Shown here: in pieces, positions 62,447 through 64,000 of the stretch | Layout of the letters: each line of letters opens with the position of its first letter | How positions within the stretch are numbered: position 1 is the first letter of the stretch | NCBI RefSeq assembly: GCF_024347195.1 | Contig: NZ_AP025281.1 | Coordinates: 2,356,001-2,420,000, forward strand | DNA length: 64,000 nucleotides | From: Aliamphritea hakodatensis | Lineage (GTDB): Bacteria > Pseudomonadota > Gammaproteobacteria > Pseudomonadales > Balneatricaceae | Reading direction: 5' to 3' | Translations under genes and position numbers: made by a program | The notes under the pieces: model-generated | The model's input: only the letters and a program-made list of their open reading frames with translations | The model's database searches: none | What the model was told of the DNA's origin: nothing

Positions 62447-63340
62447 TTACCAGTTATCCGCCAGCTTACTGATGTAAAAGTCCATCCATAAACGGGCTTT
62501 GTGCGTCAGGCCCCGCTGGCTGGGGTAGAGGATATACAGGTTGATTTCCGGGGTGTGCCAGTCTGGCAGCACCCGGCATAACTTGCCGGACTCAACCTGT
62601 TCATGAACCAGATACGCGGGCAGGCAGGCGATGCCGGCACCGCCGGCAATCACGGTTGTCAGGGTGGTCATATCATTGATTTGCATGCTTGGGGTGACAT
62701 TCAGCGAGTGAATGTCGCCCCGGCTGTTCTGCAGCCGCCAGTTAAGCACGTTACTGGCATCAGACATGACCAGTATCCGGTGCTGGTGCAGGGCATCCGG
62801 ATCGGAAGGCGTACCATGTTTCTTCAGGTAGCCCGGGGCTGCAAATAAGCCGGCGCTGCCGCCGCCTAACTTTCGGCTGATCAGGTTTGAGTCTTCCAGT
62901 TTGCCGACCCGGACCACCAGGTCGAAGCCTTCGCTGACCACATCTACCCGCCGGTTATTCAGGTCAAGATCGATATTCACCAGTGGATACAGTTCTGCGA
63001 ACTCACTCAGGTGGGGGGCGATCAGTGTTTGCCCGGTGGTGACCGAGGCGCTGATCCGCAGTTGACCCCTGGGAGTCTCGCTCAGTTGCTGTACCGCATG
63101 CTCGGCGTTTTCTACCGCTTCGTTAATCTGCTTGCAGTGCTGATAGTAAATGCGTCCGGCCTCGGTAAGATGAACAGCACGGGTGGTACGCTCCAGCAGG
63201 CGGGCACTGAGGGCAGTTTCCAGCATGGCCATCCGGCGGCTGACTTTGGATTTCGGCAGATTCAGCGCCCGGGCCGCGGGTGAAATTCCCTGCAGCTCTG
63301 CTACCTTGGCGAATATCAGCATGTCGTTAATATCAGGCAT
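62447..63340 (-). CDS. LysR-family transcriptional regulator
   Basis: This 297-residue regulator has the HTH SPAARALNLPKSKVSRRMAMLETAL and a LysR effector domain of the CrgA/PA2877-like type. It is divergent from an FMN reductase-type gene at 63478, its likely target. The intervening 137 bases are AT-rich and probably contain both promoters. Confidence 0.93.
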   Translation of the reverse strand: MPDINDMLIFAKVAELQGISPAARALNLPKSKVSRRMAMLETALSARLLERTTRAVHLTEAGRIYYQHCKQINEAVENAEHAVQQLSETPRGQLRISASVTTGQTLIAPHLSEFAELYPLVNIDLDLNNRRVDVVSEGFDLVVRVGKLEDSNLISRKLGGGSAGLFAAPGYLKKHGTPSDPDALHQHRILVMSDASNVLNWRLQNSRGDIHSLNVTPSMQINDMTTLTTVIAGGAGIACLPAYLVHEQVESGKLCRVLPDWHTPEINLYILYPSQRGLTHKARLWMDFYISKLADNW

Positions 63341-63477
63341 GGCTAATCACTATTGTCGTTCTATTTTCAGAACAGTATTTTGCAGTTGTGCTTACTAGTC
63401 AAATAAATCAGAACGTTTAAGATGGTTATATCGCTTCAGTAACGACATACTGATCACCGGACAGGCAGGAGTAAGGC

Positions 63478-64000
63478 ATGAAAGTATTAGCATTTGCAGC
63501 ATCCAACAGTAAGCAATCCATTAACAAACAACTGGTAGGCTACACCACAGGTTTAATCAGCGGTGCCGAGATTGAAATTCTGGATCTGAATGATTACGAA
63601 ATGCCACTGTTCAGTGTGGACCGTGAAGCAGAACTGGGTCAGCCGGAACAGGCACAAGCGTTTTTCCGCAAAATCGGCGAAGCAGATGCACTGGTGATTG
63701 CGTATGCGGAACATAACGGCTCGTACACCGCCGCCTGGAAAAACCTGTTTGACTGGACATCCCGGATTGACCAGAAAGTCTTCCAGAACAAGCCAATGCT
63801 GTTGCTGGCAACATCCCCGGGCCCCGGCGGTGCGCGTAATGTGCTGACCCAGGCGAAAACCTCTGCCCCGTATTTCGCCGGTGAGGTGGTAGCGGATGTT
63901 TCCGTGGCAAGTTTCTACGATGTTTTTGATATGCAAACCGGGAAGGTGACTTCAGAAGACGCCGCCGCTGAAATTGAAAGTGCAGTTGCAGCGCTGGCTG
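63478..64000 (+). CDS. NAD(P)H-dependent FMN reductase / quinone reductase-like, 3' partial
   Basis: The ATG at 63478 opens a frame that runs off the window; 174 codons are present. The fold is flavodoxin-like: KVLAFAASNSKQSINKQLV for the FMN phosphate loop, DLNDYEMPLFSVDRE, and AYAEHNGSYTAAWKNLFDW, followed by LLATSPGPGGARNVL. It is divergent from a LysR regulator, as such oxidoreductases often are. GGCAGGAG precedes the ATG. The substrate may be flavin, quinone or an azo or nitro compound. Confidence 0.85.
   Translation, partial: MKVLAFAASNSKQSINKQLVGYTTGLISGAEIEILDLNDYEMPLFSVDREAELGQPEQAQAFFRKIGEADALVIAYAEHNGSYTAAWKNLFDWTSRIDQKVFQNKPMLLLATSPGPGGARNVLTQAKTSAPYFAGEVVADVSVASFYDVFDMQTGKVTSEDAAAEIESAVAALA

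Overview
The window looks like chromosome from a heterotrophic marine gammaproteobacterium, most likely an Oceanospirillales-type organism. The evidence is moderate G+C by eye, dense short intergenic spaces, TRAP and tripartite tricarboxylate (TTT) solute transporters, many LysR regulators, several DMT, AEC and LysE permeases, and NorR-controlled flavohaemoglobin. No rRNA, tRNA, CRISPR array, complete insertion sequence or phage gene was seen. The genus is inference.

Layout. 1-6.5 kb: the end of an M20 amidohydrolase, a LysR regulator, a LysE exporter, a YafN-YafO-type toxin-antitoxin pair with a phased operator, a YiiM-like MOSC protein, another LysR and an AEC permease. 6.6-10.7 kb: a two-repeat SWEET-like membrane protein, a DMT permease, a small anchored protein, FosA, and an ArsR-ArsP pair behind a long AT-rich palindrome. 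10.7-14.3 kb: a nitric-oxide defence unit in which NorR is divergent from a two-gene operon (small membrane protein, then Hmp) with a visible sigma-54 promoter and two NorR sites. 14.4-16.5 kb: ChrA and an outer-membrane barrel protein.

16.9-22.4 kb: a TakP-type TRAP transporter followed by a Cache-domain histidine kinase, a NarL-type regulator and a small orphan gene. 22.4-24.5 kb: TrmO and a DMT permease divergent from a TetR regulator, with two identical-type palindromes between them. 24.5-30.9 kb: an ABC exporter, then a peroxide block (hydrolase-OsmC fusion, AhpF, AhpC) and GmhA. 31-37.3 kb: two MocR regulators, each divergent from its likely target (a DMT permease and a PhzF protein), plus a DUF3592 protein. 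37.4-39.1 kb: a BphA4-type ferredoxin reductase and a small exported protein.

39.4-45.1 kb: an all-minus catabolic cluster (amine or amino-acid oxidase, cupin, AldA, an IS3 OrfA-like HTH protein coupled to aldA, an orphan TRAP binding protein) divergent from an XRE-type regulator. 45.3-48.5 kb: a lone glycosyltransferase, a second AEC permease and AlkA. 48.7-55.4 kb: sulfatase and TctCBA flanked by two LysR genes. 55.5-58.9 kb: an aspartase carrying an unusual N-terminal domain and a PuuC-like aldehyde dehydrogenase. 59-64 kb: a DMT permease, a LysR gene overlapping a non-biosynthetic HisD-family dehydrogenase, a LysR gene, and the start of an FMN reductase cut by the window edge.

The strongest leads are the aspartase fusion, the HTH protein coupled to aldA, the NO-regulated operon with its unknown membrane protein, and the sulfatase-TTT cluster. 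Functions are read from sequence motifs and remembered family patterns; no database search was run.
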